From positions 5,224,559 through 5,288,558 of the forward strand of contig SDUX01000004.1 of NCBI GenBank assembly GCA_008729055.1: a stretch of DNA of 64,000 nt. The letters run 5' to 3'. Within the stretch, counting starts at the first letter, position 1. The number at the start of each line of letters is the position of its first letter. The DNA is from Pyropia haitanensis (lineage: Eukaryota; Rhodophyta; Bangiophyceae; Bangiales; Bangiaceae). This document shows positions 1 through 10,862 of the stretch, in pieces. The translations under genes were made by a program, and so were the position numbers. Below the pieces are notes generated by a model. The model was not told where the DNA came from and made no database searches. It saw only the letters and a program-made list of their open reading frames with translations.

Positions 1-456
1 GGCCCCGGCGGCGGCGTCGGCCCCGGCGGCGCGCCGTATGGCGCGCCGCGCCCCCCCCCCCCACCGCCCATCGTCGGCGGCCTGCCCGGCGCGCCGGCTG
101 GCGTGGCGGCCGCGGCGCTCCTCCGCCCACCGTCGCGGGTGCTCGTCCTCCACAACATGGTCACCGCCGCGGAGCTGGCGGACGACGCGGAGCACGCGGA
201 GATTGTGGAGGACGTGCGCGACGAGTGTGCAAAGGCGGGGCCCGTCATCCTCGTGCAGATCCCGCGGCCGACCGACTCGGGCGGGCCGGGGGGGGGGGCG
301 CCGCCGCCGGGCGTCGGCCGCGTGTACGTGCAGTTTGAGCAGGTGGCCGCCGCGACCGCCGCGCACGGGATGCTGGACGGGCGCAAGTTTGGGGGGCGCG
401 CGGTGGTGGCGGCGTACATGGACGAGGCGGCGTTTGCGGTGGGCAAGCTGGACTAG
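1..456 (+). CDS. U2AF2: U2AF65-like splicing factor, C-terminal part (UHM domain)
   Basis: The frame is open from base 1 and ends at TAG 454-456, so only the last 151 codons are present. A Gly/Pro-rich linker is followed by an RRM-type fold that begins VLVLHNMVT and continues through DDAEHAEIVEDVRDEC and KAGPVILVQIPRP, then GRVYVQFE and GRKFGGRAVVAAYMDE. This order matches the third, non-canonical RRM (U2AF homology motif) of the large U2AF subunit, which binds SF1/BBP and SF3b155 while U2AF recognises the polypyrimidine tract at 3' splice sites in the nucleus. The protein ends GKLD; the usual tail is also short. The two RNA-binding RRMs and RS domain would lie upstream of the window. The call rests on several conserved blocks in the right order; the alternative is another UHM protein such as PUF60 or RBM39. 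Confidence 0.85.
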   Translation, partial: GPGGGVGPGGAPYGAPRPPPPPPIVGGLPGAPAGVAAAALLRPPSRVLVLHNMVTAAELADDAEHAEIVEDVRDECAKAGPVILVQIPRPTDSGGPGGGAPPPGVGRVYVQFEQVAAATAAHGMLDGRKFGGRAVVAAYMDEAAFAVGKLD

Positions 457-1264
457 TGTGTTTTTGGGTAGGGGGTCGCCTGGGGCGGTGGGAGGGGCGC
501 TGGGGGGGGGGCACACTGTTCTTGGCTGTGTGGTGTGGTGATGGAGGGGTGGAGCCGAGCTGTGGTGCCCCGTGGCTGGCGCGTCTCGGGGGTGCTGTTT
601 TCTGTTGTTCTTTTGTGGTGCCTTGTGGCAATGGTTTGGTCTCTTTTCCTGTCGCGCTGACGCTGTTCCCCTCTGTCAATGCTGCCCGAGCTTTTGACGC
701 TCGACGCGTTGCGATACGCTGTCTACGAACTCAAGAGAAGAGGACAGCAACGTTCTGTGGCCGGCCAATATCCAGTGGTCGCATGGAAACAGCGTTTACT
801 CTTCCTTGCGTGCACGGTTCGATACTATCTGTTGCACAAGGCATGCACGCGTCCACCACCAAAGCACGAGGACGCGTTGGTCCGTGCCCTCTGCACCACT
901 CGCCGTGTTGGTGCCATGCCCACAGGCTCGACAGACCTCATCCATCCTGTCAAGAGCAGCGGCCATGGCACACGAGAGACGCCCATACCTCACCCGCACT
1001 CAACGCACACGCACCATTTTCCCGCGGCAACGCCGTCACTGCAGAGGAGCCGTGATAGCCCCGACTTGCGTTTGCTCATCACCTCCTCGTTTATACTTTA
1101 GACTGTACACGTACGCGACAAAGCTGGCGGGGCCGCACCAGCGGCATGCCCCGCCCACGCTATACAAACCTCCGGCCATACATACACACACCCACACCAA
1201 CGACCGCATCCCACCGCTCCCGTTTAACCACCCGGCGCCGCTCACCCCGCAGTCGCCAGCCCCA
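457..1264. other. intergenic, convergent 3' regions
   Basis: This interval separates the 3' ends of the U2AF65-like gene (+) and the bZIP gene (-). It begins with a T- and G-rich stretch (about 590-660) that could be the U2AF 3' untranslated region. Base composition is less GC-extreme than the flanking genes. Short open frames on both strands show no recognisable domain, so no gene is called. Confidence 0.4.
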
Positions 1265-2740
1265 TCAAGCGGCCTCGTACACCATCCCCAACTCGCCCTC
1301 CACCTTGCCAGGACGCGGCGTCGCGGCGGCACGGTACACGGCGAGCTCCGCCTCGAGCGCGTGCACGCTGGTGTCGAGCGTGCACACCTTGGCGCGCAAC
1401 CGCTCCTTCTCCGCCTCCACCGCCGTCAGCGACCGCTCCAGGAGTCCCGTGTACAACCGGCGGCGGATGCGCGACGTGAACGCGCTGTCGCGGTTCTTTT
1501 GTAACCGCTTGAGGTACCGCACCTGCTTCGCCGTCGCGTCCGCGGGGATGTCCACGTCCACGTCCGACCCGCCGTCATCGTCGCTGCTCGCCGCCCCACA
1601 CACCGACGCCGTGTCGTCAGCCGCGGCGGTCGGCGCCGTCGCGCCACCCGCCGCGCGGCGGCGCTTGAGCGTCGGCTTCACAACGCCGCCGCCGGCCGCC
1701 GCTTCGGCGGCCAGCCGCTTGCGCTTCTTTGCTTTGCGGCGCGCCTCCGTCTCGGCAAGCGCCAGCGCTTCCGCCTCCTGGCGGGCGCTCTCCACCGCAT
1801 TACACGCATCCACATCCGCGTCAGCGACCGGGGCGGCTTCGTCCGCGCGGCGGCCCAGGGCGGTGGTGGCCGACGGTGGCGGCGTCAGGCGGCTGGTAAA
1901 GGACGAGTCCTCCACCTTGACCGGCCGACGCGGCTTGGCAGGCGTCACACCGTCGGCCGCCGTGGGCGTCGGCGCCGCCGCTGCAGTCACAGGCGGCCGC
2001 GCCACCGGCACGGCACGGGCCGTCGGCGGCGGCCGTGCCACCACCGGCGCGCGCGGCGGCGGCGGCGGCGGCGGCGGCGGCCCAACTGCCGCCCACACAG
2101 GCGCGGGCGGGGCCACCGCGGGCCGTGCCACAGCTGGCGCGGCCGCGGGCAGAGGTATCCGCGCCGGGGCGGTCGCCTTGGCCGCTGCCGCCTTGGTGAC
2201 GCCACCCCCACGGCTGCTTACCGTCCCCGTCGGGAGGGCCGCCGTCCCCCCGCCCACGACAGTCGTCGGTACGCGCGGCGGCGGGCAGTACTGGGGCATG
2301 CGGGTCACGTCAAAGAGGTCGGCGCACACCACCACCGACTGCGGCTCGTCGGCGGCAAGCGGCGCAAACGGGTCGGCTTCGGCGGCGGCCGCGTCGGCTG
2401 CCGTCGCCGCCTCCACCGCCGCGGCGGCGGCCATGGCAATGGCCGTCGGCGAGGCGGGCCCAGACTTGCCGCCCACGAGGTAGTTCAGGCCGATCGACGA
2501 CGCGTCCGAGCCCACGTCGGTCACCCCCCCGAGCGACGGGAGGCTGCCATCGGGCAGCGCCGTGGCCGACGCGCCCCACCCAGCAAACGCGTCGGCACCA
2601 GCGTCAGAGACGTACCCGCCGCCGCCGACGCCGCCGCCGCCGCCACCGCTGCTGCTGCCGCCCGCGCCCGCGTCGGCCGCCCACAGGTCACCCAGTTCTA
2701 GGTCCGTGCGGGGCAGGCCCAGGTCGTTGGTCGCGCACAT
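1265..2740 (-). CDS. bZIP transcription factor
   Basis: 491 codons, single exon. I chose the ATG at 2740 (MCATNDLGL); the frame stays open to 2968, but that extension is only Pro/Arg-rich and crosses a poly-C run. Residues 1-390 are low complexity: Gly/Ser, Ala-rich and proline runs, plus a lysine/arginine-rich patch KAKKRKRL that could act as a nuclear localisation signal. Near residues 405-428 is a bZIP basic region with the invariant spacing Asn-x7-Arg in NRDSAFTSR. It is followed by a leucine-rich heptad segment (LLERSLTAV, KERLRAKV, VHALEAELAVY). The family binds DNA as dimers in the nucleus. The NxxSAxxSR form resembles plant and algal bZIPs. Target genes cannot be inferred. The short acidic patch SSDDDGGSDVDVD precedes the basic region. 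Confidence 0.85.
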   Translation of the reverse strand: MCATNDLGLPRTDLELGDLWAADAGAGGSSSGGGGGGVGGGGYVSDAGADAFAGWGASATALPDGSLPSLGGVTDVGSDASSIGLNYLVGGKSGPASPTAIAMAAAAAVEAATAADAAAAEADPFAPLAADEPQSVVVCADLFDVTRMPQYCPPPRVPTTVVGGGTAALPTGTVSSRGGGVTKAAAAKATAPARIPLPAAAPAVARPAVAPPAPVWAAVGPPPPPPPPPRAPVVARPPPTARAVPVARPPVTAAAAPTPTAADGVTPAKPRRPVKVEDSSFTSRLTPPPSATTALGRRADEAAPVADADVDACNAVESARQEAEALALAETEARRKAKKRKRLAAEAAAGGGVVKPTLKRRRAAGGATAPTAAADDTASVCGAASSDDDGGSDVDVDIPADATAKQVRYLKRLQKNRDSAFTSRIRRRLYTGLLERSLTAVEAEKERLRAKVCTLDTSVHALEAELAVYRAAATPRPGKVEGELGMVYEAA

Positions 2741-2756
2741 CGTGACCCCTGCGCCA

Positions 2757-2773
2757 GGGGGGGGGGGGGGGGG
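2757..2773. repeat. poly-G tract upstream of bZIP start
   Basis: A run of about 17 G (C on the bZIP coding strand) lies just upstream of the bZIP ATG, in the presumed 5' untranslated region. It would strongly affect leader structure if the length is correct. Confidence 0.7.
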
Positions 2774-2988
2774 ACAGCCGCGGTCGTCGCGAGCGGTTTC
2801 GGGTGCACGGCGCGCAAAGGAGACACGGCGGCGACGGCGGCGGCGGAGAGAGGGGAGCGGAACGAACGCAGGTGTGCGTGCGGAAGGGGGGAGGGAGAGT
2901 GGGGGGGAGAGAGAGAGGGGGGGGAAAGGAGGAAGAGGAGAGGGAAATAGGGGTGGCGTGAGATGCACGGGGAGGTGGCTTCCACCGG

Positions 2989-2997
2989 CTTAAATAG
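2989..2997 (-). promoter_or_regulatory. possible TATA-like element of the bZIP gene
   Basis: On the minus strand the bases read CTATTTAAG, an AT-only core in very GC-rich DNA, about 250 bases upstream of the chosen bZIP ATG. Position and composition suit a core promoter element, but no transcript start is known, so this is a weak inference. Confidence 0.3.
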
Positions 2998-5023
2998 TCA
3001 GGCACCCCACAGGTGGAATCACCAGGCTGTTGTGGTGGGGTGTGGGCCGCCGTCAGCTCGTGCACGCGGCGAGCGGGTGGGCACAGCGCGACAGGCCTGT
3101 TGCAGCGCGCCAGGCAGAGACTTGCCTGCGAGCTGGCCTGCGAGGGGTTTTGGCGTTTGGGGCCCTTTCGACTCCCCTCCTCGCCCACGTGAAAGGGGGC
3201 CCCCACCTGACCGAGTCGGCGCCTGCGGCGCGCGCCCTACCCCCCCCCCCCCCTTCCAAGCCACCCAAAATCAGCACGAGTCGAGGTGCAGGGCGTGGGG
3301 CCCCGCCTCCAACTCTGTCTGTGACCCCGTCAGTGTGAGTCGGGTGAGGAACCTGGTCGCCCCCCGCGGCTGGCCCGTCGTCGAAAGGCGCGTGGGGGGG
3401 CTGGTTGGGTGCGGCGCGGGGCCCCATAACCAGGATGCGTCTAGAAGGAGGGTGCCGGTTCGGGCCTGGTCAGTTGCATGCGTGCGCTGTACCCTGTGGA
3501 CGGTGCTGTCCTGCGGGAGAGGGGGGCCGGGCGAAGGCCATACTGGTGGGCCCCGGCTGGTGATGGCAGGCAAGACATGAAAACCGGTTGATTTTCGGTG
3601 AGGCCCCTTCCATCCGAGGACAAGGACTCGGTGACGGCGACACGCTTGGGCCTACTGATTGGCAGGCGCAGCTTCCATCACACGTCTACACAACGGACAC
3701 ACGCTGGTGAGCCGACGGCGGCAGATTCTCCCACCGGCCCAATCAAAACGCTTGGTGGGGGCCTGCAGCGGCGGACGGCGAAACGAGGCACGCGTGGCGT
3801 CGTCGCCCACGTCGGCCCAGCTGGCCGGCTCTCGGGCGCAAACCTTGAATAGGAAGCACTACGAGGATCACAGCCAATGGGAAGGCGGCAACGAAGTGCC
3901 GGCTGTCATATTCTGCCAGTGTTGAGGTGGGGGGTCTGTCGCGAGACCCTCCCCTGACAGTCTTGCAGAACCTGCTTGGCGTACCACCTCTGGTTTTACA
4001 TTGATCGTCAGCGCGTGATGATCGCGCTTTTGGTCTTTGGCCGCGGACGACACTGGATGAACGGGGAGGCCACCTCCCGTGGTGGCCAACCAGGATTGAG
4101 AACCGCCACGTACAATTGGAAAAATCTCGCGGAGCTACCGGCCGGCCGCTCCAGCACTGTGCACCTTGCTGCGACCGACACCATGGAGAGACGATCGACC
4201 GGGTGGATCGCAAGCTCCGCTTCTTGATTCGGCGATGCTTGACGCGTCAGTCTGCGCGTGGCAGGGTACGCTGACTCGGCGCTGAACAATTAGAGTGGGC
4301 AAGTTACTGACAACGCAGAGGAGTCCAGGTCGTCGACTGGCGGCGTGATGCGTCACCGTGCCCCGCCAGCTTGTGTGTATGCCGCGGACACGCTCTTTGA
4401 CGGATAACCCAACGGCCTGCGTGGATGAAGAGCCTCGCCTCAAGGCAACATACATGTGTATGTTTGCACTGCAGAAGTGCAGCTGACGCCACACACGGAT
4501 GCGTTACGGGTCAAGCTGACAACATGCGCACGCCGTCGCCGCGAGGCTCTCCAGCGGTCGCACTTTTGACATGGATGATGACGGTTGCGAGAAGAAAATC
4601 GCGACCAGCCGTGACCACACTCTGGCATTCCGGTCGAATTGGCCACGACCCGTCCTCGGCAACGGCACCACTCGTTCCGTCGCCGGCGATCCTGCTGTCT
4701 GGGAGCGCCAGATTCATGGCCCTTCAGCATCCACTCTGTGTCCTGGGCGCGCACTACATCATTGCTCAGTGGGTCCAGTCTCGCGAAGGCGCCGGCACTA
4801 CAGGATGCCCGCGATCGATTCTGGTCCCGCCTCTGCGACTTTGTCGTCCCTCTGGATTCCACGGGCCCCATTTCATTCTTTATAGCACACATGCACCACA
4901 GCAACCGCTGATGGGAAGCGCGCCCACCCGACCCTGCCGCTCATACAATGGTTGGAACACCGTCACCAAACTGGCCTCATCCCCCCCCCCCACCCTCCCC
5001 CCGTCCTCCAACCGTCATGCAGT
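2998..5023. other. intergenic, no gene recognised
   Basis: About 2 kb between the bZIP promoter and the 3' end of the LON-domain gene. Composition is noticeably less GC-rich than the genes, especially 3,580-4,950. Open frames are short (the longest about 200 codons at 4425-5027) and carry no domain I know. A CAGCCAAT octamer lies at 3871-3878. Small inverted repeats occur near 4449-4464. It may hold regulatory DNA or decayed repeats. Confidence 0.4.
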
Positions 5024-7163
5024 TTAACTTAACGCGTCCTTGATCTGCGACTGCGCCGCGAGATACCGCCGCGCCGCGTCCAGCAGCCGCAGCAGCGACC
5101 GCAGCCGCACGCCCGTGTCGGTCGTCTGGAGGAGCCGCTGCTGCTCCCGCAGCGGCTGGTCCAGGATCGCCGCCACCGCAAACGAAAACGCCTCGGAGCG
5201 CTTCCGCGCGGCCGACGCCGACTCGGTCGACCCGTCGCGCGCATCGTCTTCCTCGGTGGCGTCGGCCTTGCCGTCGCCGGCGCGCAGGTTGGGCGGCAGC
5301 GACGTGCCCGCGTCCAGCAGCCCCGCGTCGGTGGGCGCGTTGGGCGGCGCCACGTCCAGCAGCCCCGAGTTCAGCTCCAGCGTCCTGTCGTAGAGCTTGT
5401 TGGACAGGCGCAGCACGTCCTGCAGCGCCACCCACACGTTGCGCTCCAGCTGCCACATGCCGAGGCTGGTCAGCGGCGGACCCACCGCAGGGGTGGCGTC
5501 GGCGGGGGTAGCGTCGCCCGCGTCGGCGGCCGCGGCGGCCTTGACCAGGTCGTCCGGCGTCTCTGCGGCGCGCGCTTCGGGGGCGGCCGATGGTGGCGGC
5601 GCCGCGTCGGCCTTTGCTGCGGGCGCAGCCGTGGCCGTCTCGTCCGAAATCAGACGTACGAGGCCGACGAGGTAGGGGGTGGCGGCGGCGCCCGGCTCGT
5701 CCCGGTCGCTCTTCACCAGCTTGAGGATGCGGAAGCGCTGGACACCGTCAGAGAGGGTCATCATCCGCCCGTCGGGCAGGTTGTCCATGCGCGTCATTTC
5801 GGCTACGCAACCATAGCGAGCAAGCGTGCCGGCATCCTTGTCGTACATGACTGCCAAGCAAAAAGAGAGGACGGGACCATGCGGGCAAGAGCCAGGCGGG
5901 GGACAAGTAGCCCCAATACGGAGCGAGTGAAAGACAAGCGAAACACACACGTCAGTCAAGACTCGCCACGAGAACAATGCGCACCGCTCGGCTCACCACA
6001 GACAGCGCCCACACCACATGTGCGCACAGAACTGCAGGCAGCCAAGCACAGCAGCGGAAGGAAACAACGTACCGATGCCAAACCGCTTGTCCCCATCACT
6101 GATCCTGTTAAAAAGCAGCTGCATACCCGCAACCGACCGTGAATGGCACGGGCACCAAAAAAAGAAGCGTCAGCGCATGGTCAGTGCCAAGACGTTGCGC
6201 ACGCCCTCGCTGCCGACACCTCACTCGCCCGTTGCACTCCACTGCACTCGGCTCCCGTCACGGGGCATTCGCCAATGCAGCCTTCACCAACACGCCCGCT
6301 GGGCGACCGCTGCCCGCCAGGCCTGCCGTAACCCCCCCGCGTCCATGTTGAACAGACTCCTCTGTCGAGGCCTCGCCCGGCCGCCCCCAACCATCTCGCC
6401 CATCCCCGGTCCCGCGGCCCCATCCACGCTACCCCCCCCCGAAAAAAAAAAACTCACCCGACACAGCATTCTCCACCCCCCCCCCCCCCCCTGTCGCCCG
6501 TCCCCCTCCCCGCCCCCACAAACGAACCCGAAACTTCATCTCAAAGATATGCAGCGGCACCGCCTCGGAGCCCGGGTGCAACACCATGGACAGCGGGAAC
6601 AGAGGCAGGCGGATGAGGTCGTCCTCCCCACTGCCAGCCTCCTCGTCGTTGACCCCCTCCCGCAGGTACTCGATGGCGATGGGGCCCTCGCGGTCAGCGC
6701 TGTCGGTGGGCTTGGCCAGCTCCAACGGCACCGACGTCGTGCCGTCGCTGTCATCGGCCGACGCGGCGGCCGGCGCGTCCGCGTCGGACGAAACAGAGCC
6801 CGCATCCGCGTCTGGGGAGGCAGAGCCAGCACCCGCGTCCGCGTCGGCGGCGCCGCCCGTGTCCCCCGCGTCCCCACCGCCGTCAGCCTTGTCGTCCTCC
6901 CCCTCCCCCTCCCCTGGCCTTGGCGCCGCCGCGCCGCCCGCTGCCGCGACAGGCGTCGCCCAAACCCCCGGCCGACAGCGGCGGCTTGGCGACCGCCGCG
7001 GCAGGCAGCAGCCCGCCGCCGGGCGAACCAGAATGGACCGCCCCACGGCCCGTCGGCAGCGGCCGGGCCCCGCCGCCGCCACCGCGGCCGCTGCAAACGC
7101 AACAACCGGCGGCGACGACGTCGCGCTGGCCATGCAGACGGAACGTGAACCTCTAGAAGCCAT
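5024..7163 (-). CDS. LON substrate-binding-domain protein, probably plastid targeted (3 exons)
   Basis: Spliced structure complement(join(5024..5850,6073..6118,6528..7163)), 502 residues. Exon 1 gives a basic, Ala/Ser-rich N-terminus resembling a plastid transit peptide, an acidic Asp/Ala stretch, then IRLPLFPLSMVLHPG and PLHIFEMKFR, the start of the LON N-terminal domain. The 46-base exon 2 adds LLFNRISDGDKRFGI, and exon 3 continues VMYDKDAGTLARYGC with MDNLPDGRMM and GVQRFRIL. The three pieces join in frame only with donors GTTCGT (after 6528) and GTACGT (after 6073) and CAG acceptors, which supports the model. There is no AAA+ or Ser-Lys protease part, so this is a stand-alone LON-domain protein of the type known in plants and algae, whose function is unclear. 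The C-terminal 200 residues are predicted mostly helical. It shares its upstream region with the thylakoid protein gene at 7679. Confidence 0.85.
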
Positions 7164-7678
7164 GATGCAGCCGACAGGGGTACTGCGAAAGGTGCCGCGG
7201 TACCCGCGGAAGAATGAAGGCGCCGCGACGATGGCGGTGGGGATGACGCAGATCGGTGGCAGGTGCGCGGGGACGGCCCGCGGAGCTGGAGAGCGCTTGA
7301 CCTGGACAATCTTCCCGCGGCCAGATGCGACTTATGACAACAATTCTATTGATTACGAAAGCACTTTGTTTGTGTTTCGCCGCTGGTCAAAATCTGGCTA
7401 CTGTCAATGACGATCCGGGCCAATGGGAGCGCTCCAGGGTGAGAGGCGGGACCGATCCAAGCCGCAGCAGATCGAGGCATCGCCAACCTCATCAGCGTGG
7501 AACCCTGCACGAGCGCATCCATCCGACGTGCCATCTCCCATCTCAACCCTCACGTGCTCGTGCTGTCACCACCCGCGTCGCCCGCCGTCCGTCCCGCCTC
7601 CCGCCGCTCCCTCACCGCCCGCCCCACCTCACCCCCCTCTCTCCTGTGTGCCCTCTCCCCCCCTCCCCCGCCGTTGCT
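7164..7678. promoter_or_regulatory. shared divergent promoter region of LON-domain and TL17-like genes
   Basis: 515 bases separate the two divergent start codons. The middle (about 7325-7400) is AT-richer than anything nearby. A CCAAT box occurs at 7420-7424 on the plus strand. Both products appear to enter the plastid, so coordinated expression is plausible but inferred. Confidence 0.5.
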
Positions 7679-8702
7679 ATGGCCTTTGTTGCTGCCCCCC
7701 TGCTGACCCGCGGCGGCGGGCGGCGGCCAGCCGCCGCCGCTCCCGCCGCCGCCCGCCCATCCATGGCCGCCGCGCCGCCGCCGTCGCGGGGGGCGGCGCT
7801 GCGCTCGGCCGCTGCGGCGGCGGTGCTGGCACTGGCACTTGGCGTTGGCGTGCCGACCGCCGCGCACGCGGTGTTGCCGGCGCCCAAGCTGCCACCCATC
7901 GACAAGACGGACAAGACGCGGTACGTTGTGGACCGAGGCATTGGGGCGTGGCGGGGCGGCTTGGGGTGAGGATTGGCTGGTGAGGGAGAGATGTCGCGTT
8001 CCACGAGGGGTGGCGCGGCCCGATGGCGCACGCCTGCCGCGCCGTGCTCTGACCGGGGTCTCTGTGGAGAGCACAGCACGATCACTGGTCGCTGACACCT
8101 GCGCTTCCGCCTTTGTTTTCGCTCCTCCGTCTGCGCCCACTGGGTGGCTCTGACGGCCTGTTGGCAATGGGCATCCCCTGTTTTCATTGGTGCTGCTTGC
8201 GTCCACGGTGGCCTGGATGTTGGTGTTGTGCCCTTTGCCTCTCCATCCGCACAGCTGCAACGTCTCTTCGTCCGCTATGGGCCAGGCCAACGCCGCCCGC
8301 GACAGCCTCCTAGACCTGCGCGAGTGCCCCCTCGCCGCCGCGGACCTGTCGGGTTTTGACATCTCTGGCGCCATCCTCACCGGCGCGGACCTGTCGGGCG
8401 CCAACCTCAGCGGCACCCAAATGTCCAAGTCGTACGTGGCCAAGGCCAACCTGGCGGGCGCCAACATGACGTCGGCCATCCTCGACCGCGTCACGTTTGA
8501 CGGCAGCGACTTGACGGGCGCGCTGCTCGTCAACGCGGTGCTGTCCGACTCGACGTTTGTGGGCGCCAACCTCAAGGACACGGACTGGACGGACGTGTAC
8601 ATGGGCGAGTTTGCGACGCGCGCGGCGTGCAAGAACCAGACGCTCGCGGGCACCAACCCCGTGACGGGGGAGGACTCGCGGGCGAGCCTTGGCTGCCGGT
8701 AG
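7679..8702 (+). CDS. TL17: thylakoid lumen pentapeptide-repeat protein, TL17-like (2 exons)
   Basis: Spliced structure join(7679..7920,8255..8702), 229 residues, donor GTACGT and acceptor ACAG. The N-terminus is bipartite: an Ala/Arg/Pro transit-like region followed by a hydrophobic stretch (VLALALGVGVP) and the lumenal cleavage motif AHA, with no twin arginine. The exon junction creates TRCNVSSSAMGQANAAR, and exon 2 opens with LLDLREC, both matching the conserved start of the plant 17.4 kDa thylakoid lumen protein (At5g53490 type). Then come tandem A(D/N)LXX pentapeptides such as GADLSGANLSG and KANLAGANM, forming a right-handed quadrilateral beta-helix. The protein ends in LGCR, and the plant protein ends in the same way, which strengthens the match. 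The biochemical role of TL17 is not settled. It is convergent with the uL15m gene, 265 bases away. Confidence 0.9.
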
Positions 8703-8967
8703 AGGCGTCTCCCTTGGTCAGTGCGTTGACGGACGTGGGGGGGTTGTGGGGGTGGTGCGGGAGCGTGCGGTGTGCGCGGTGAAGGCGGGTGGAGGCCCTG
8801 CGCGGATGCGGGGGAGCTATGGCCAACGGGGGAGGGCGCGCATGTTGACGGGGTGCAACCCGGGGGCATGTGGACCTTTCCCCTAGTTTTTTTCTTTTTT
8901 AAAAAAAAAACAAGCAATGAAGAAGGGCAAGGGCAAAGGCGAAGCTGGTGACACACGCGCACGACCT
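8703..8967. other. convergent spacer, no gene
   Basis: Intergenic space between the stop codons of the TL17-like and uL15m genes. It contains a T/A-rich element at about 8886-8912 (T6 followed by A10), the only such sequence nearby, which could serve 3' end formation for either gene. Confidence 0.4.
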
Positions 8968-10862
8968 TTATGGTGCTGTGGTGGACGCCGGCGGCGCCGC
9001 GTCCGGCCCTCGCGGTGGGGCGTTGCCAAACAGTTCAAAGGGCCCCTCCGCGGCGGCCGCCGCCGCGGCCGCCGCGACGGCCGCCGCGTCGGGCGGCGGC
9101 GGCGGCACGCCCCGCCGCTCGCGGGCGGTGCCGAGCGCGTCCGACGCCCACACCTCCGCCTCGTGCACGTCCGCGGGGGTGGCAACGGGGCGGTACGGGA
9201 GGCCGTCGGGGGTGCGGGAGGTGTACATCCACGCCATCTTGGGCGGTGGCCGCGCCTGTGCCACACGAGAGAGGGTGGAGGAGCGCCAAGGAGGGGGGTC
9301 ACGAAGGCGACCAGCCACAGATGCCAGCATGACCGGCCAGCACAAAAGGTGAGCGTGCCGACGAGGCCCACAAGGAAGTTCAGGTCAGCTCCAGAACACA
9401 CACCACCAGCAGACGCGCCGCCCATGGGGCCAAACCAGTCCGCCTCCAACGAGGCACCGCACCCCACTCTCAGCCACCCCCCCCCCCCAAACGTACGAAT
9501 CGAGGTAGTGGCTTGCCCACCGCCGCCCACTTTTCCGGCTTGAGCAGCGCCCGCAAGCCGAGGGCGTTGTAGTAGACCAGTGTCAGCGAGCCGCCCGCGT
9601 CCAGGACGGCGGCGGCCGCCTCCACCGACGCCTCGCTGACGCGGATGTCCAGGGGCGTGGCCAGCGAGTCGCCCTCCTGCCAGCGTACAAACAAACCCCA
9701 CAGGCGGTCGCAGTGGGTGAAGGCGGAAAAACGCACGGAGCGGCGTGTCAGCAGTGATGTCGAACGACGGGGAGTAAAAAAAAAACGAGAGCAGAACACG
9801 CGAGCAGCAAGTCTCACCGGCCAAGTTGGCGCAGGCACCCCTCCCCACCACAGCATACCCGGCACACCAGCTTCACACCATCCGGGATGCGGCGCACCGC
9901 TCCAGACCGCCACAGCACGTTCATCGTCACGGGCTCAGCCGGGTCGATGCGGCCAGTGTCGATGAGCCGCTGGATGCGGGCGATGGACACGGGCGCGAGG
10001 ACGCGCTCAAATCTAAAAGGCGCCCGCGTCGTACGAGCAGAGGCGCGCGGTAGTGGGGAGTGACCGACAAAGGGGCGACGCGAAAACCAAAGCACCGTCC
10101 CGACCGAGGTGCGTCAGCCATGTGTCCCAGAGATGCGCGGCGCTTGGCCAGGCACGGACGCCGGAGACACGACGGCAACAGTCCCAGCCAAGCTGGTGCG
10201 CATCCGCAACCCCATGTCCATGGCGTTCTGCCACGCGCCACGCGCGCCACCTCTCCACGCTCGCGTTCCGTCCATCGCACCCCCCACAAGGCCTGCACGC
10301 CACGCCCGCCCACCCCCTCACCTCCCCACCCCTCCTCCCCCCCCCCCCCCCCCCCCCCCAACTCCCCCCCCACAACTCCATCCCACCCCCCCCCCGACGC
10401 ACCTGTCAAACAGGTCCCCCCGCTTGGGCAGCCGCTTAAACAGCGGCGTCTGGCCACCCTCAAAGCCCAGCCGCACGCTCCCGCCCGAGCGGGCCTTTTG
10501 GCCCTTGTGGCCGCGGCCGCTCGTCTTGCCACACCCGCTGCTACGGCCGCGGCCGACGCGCGTCTCGGCGGGCCGCGCGCCGGGGCAGTCGGCAATGGTG
10601 TTGAGGCGGAGGAGCGTCCCCGGGGGGGGGGGGGGGGGGTCCCCGCCGACCGCGCCACCGTGTGCGCGGCCGCCGCGGGGCCGCCGCGGCCGGCGGTGAA
10701 GGCGGCGGCGGTGGCGGCGGCGGCAGTGGCGGTGGCGGCGGCGGTGGTTGGGACGGCGTGGGGGAGGATACCGCCCGCGAGGGTAGGCGGGAGGCGGCGG
10801 CGGCCGAGCACGCTCCGCCGCAGGTGGGCGGCGAGCGCGGTCAGCGGCATGGCAGCCGCCAT
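8968..10862 (-). CDS. MRPL15: mitochondrial large-subunit ribosomal protein uL15m (4 exons, one frame break)
   Basis: Model complement(join(8968..9255,9497..9676,9859..10012,10403..10862)), about 360 residues. Exon 1 starts [16 protein letters not shown], a basic amphipathic presequence, and after a poly-C run continues [34 protein letters not shown] and [17 protein letters not shown], the classic L15 RNA-binding signature. Exon 2 gives [20 protein letters not shown], exon 3 [16 protein letters not shown], exon 4 [18 protein letters not shown]. The middle and C-terminal parts resemble mitochondrial rather than plastid L15. Donors are GTGCGT, GTATGC and GTACGT. Presequence and L15 core are in different frames, separated by 18 G at 10622-10639; adding one base restores the frame and also the junction phase. 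A C-terminal alanine-rich extension of about 60 residues is unusual. It would act in mitoribosome large-subunit assembly. Confidence 0.85.
10337..10359. repeat. poly-C tract (23 C) in uL15m intron 1
   Basis: Uninterrupted run of 23 C on the plus strand, inside the first uL15m intron. On the transcribed RNA it is poly-G, which would not provide a polypyrimidine tract for the nearby 3' splice site. Confidence 0.75.

Noticed and set aside
6018..7410. Plus-strand frames over the LON-domain gene
   Set aside because: Shadows of exons 1 and 2, which join in frame into a LON domain on the minus strand.
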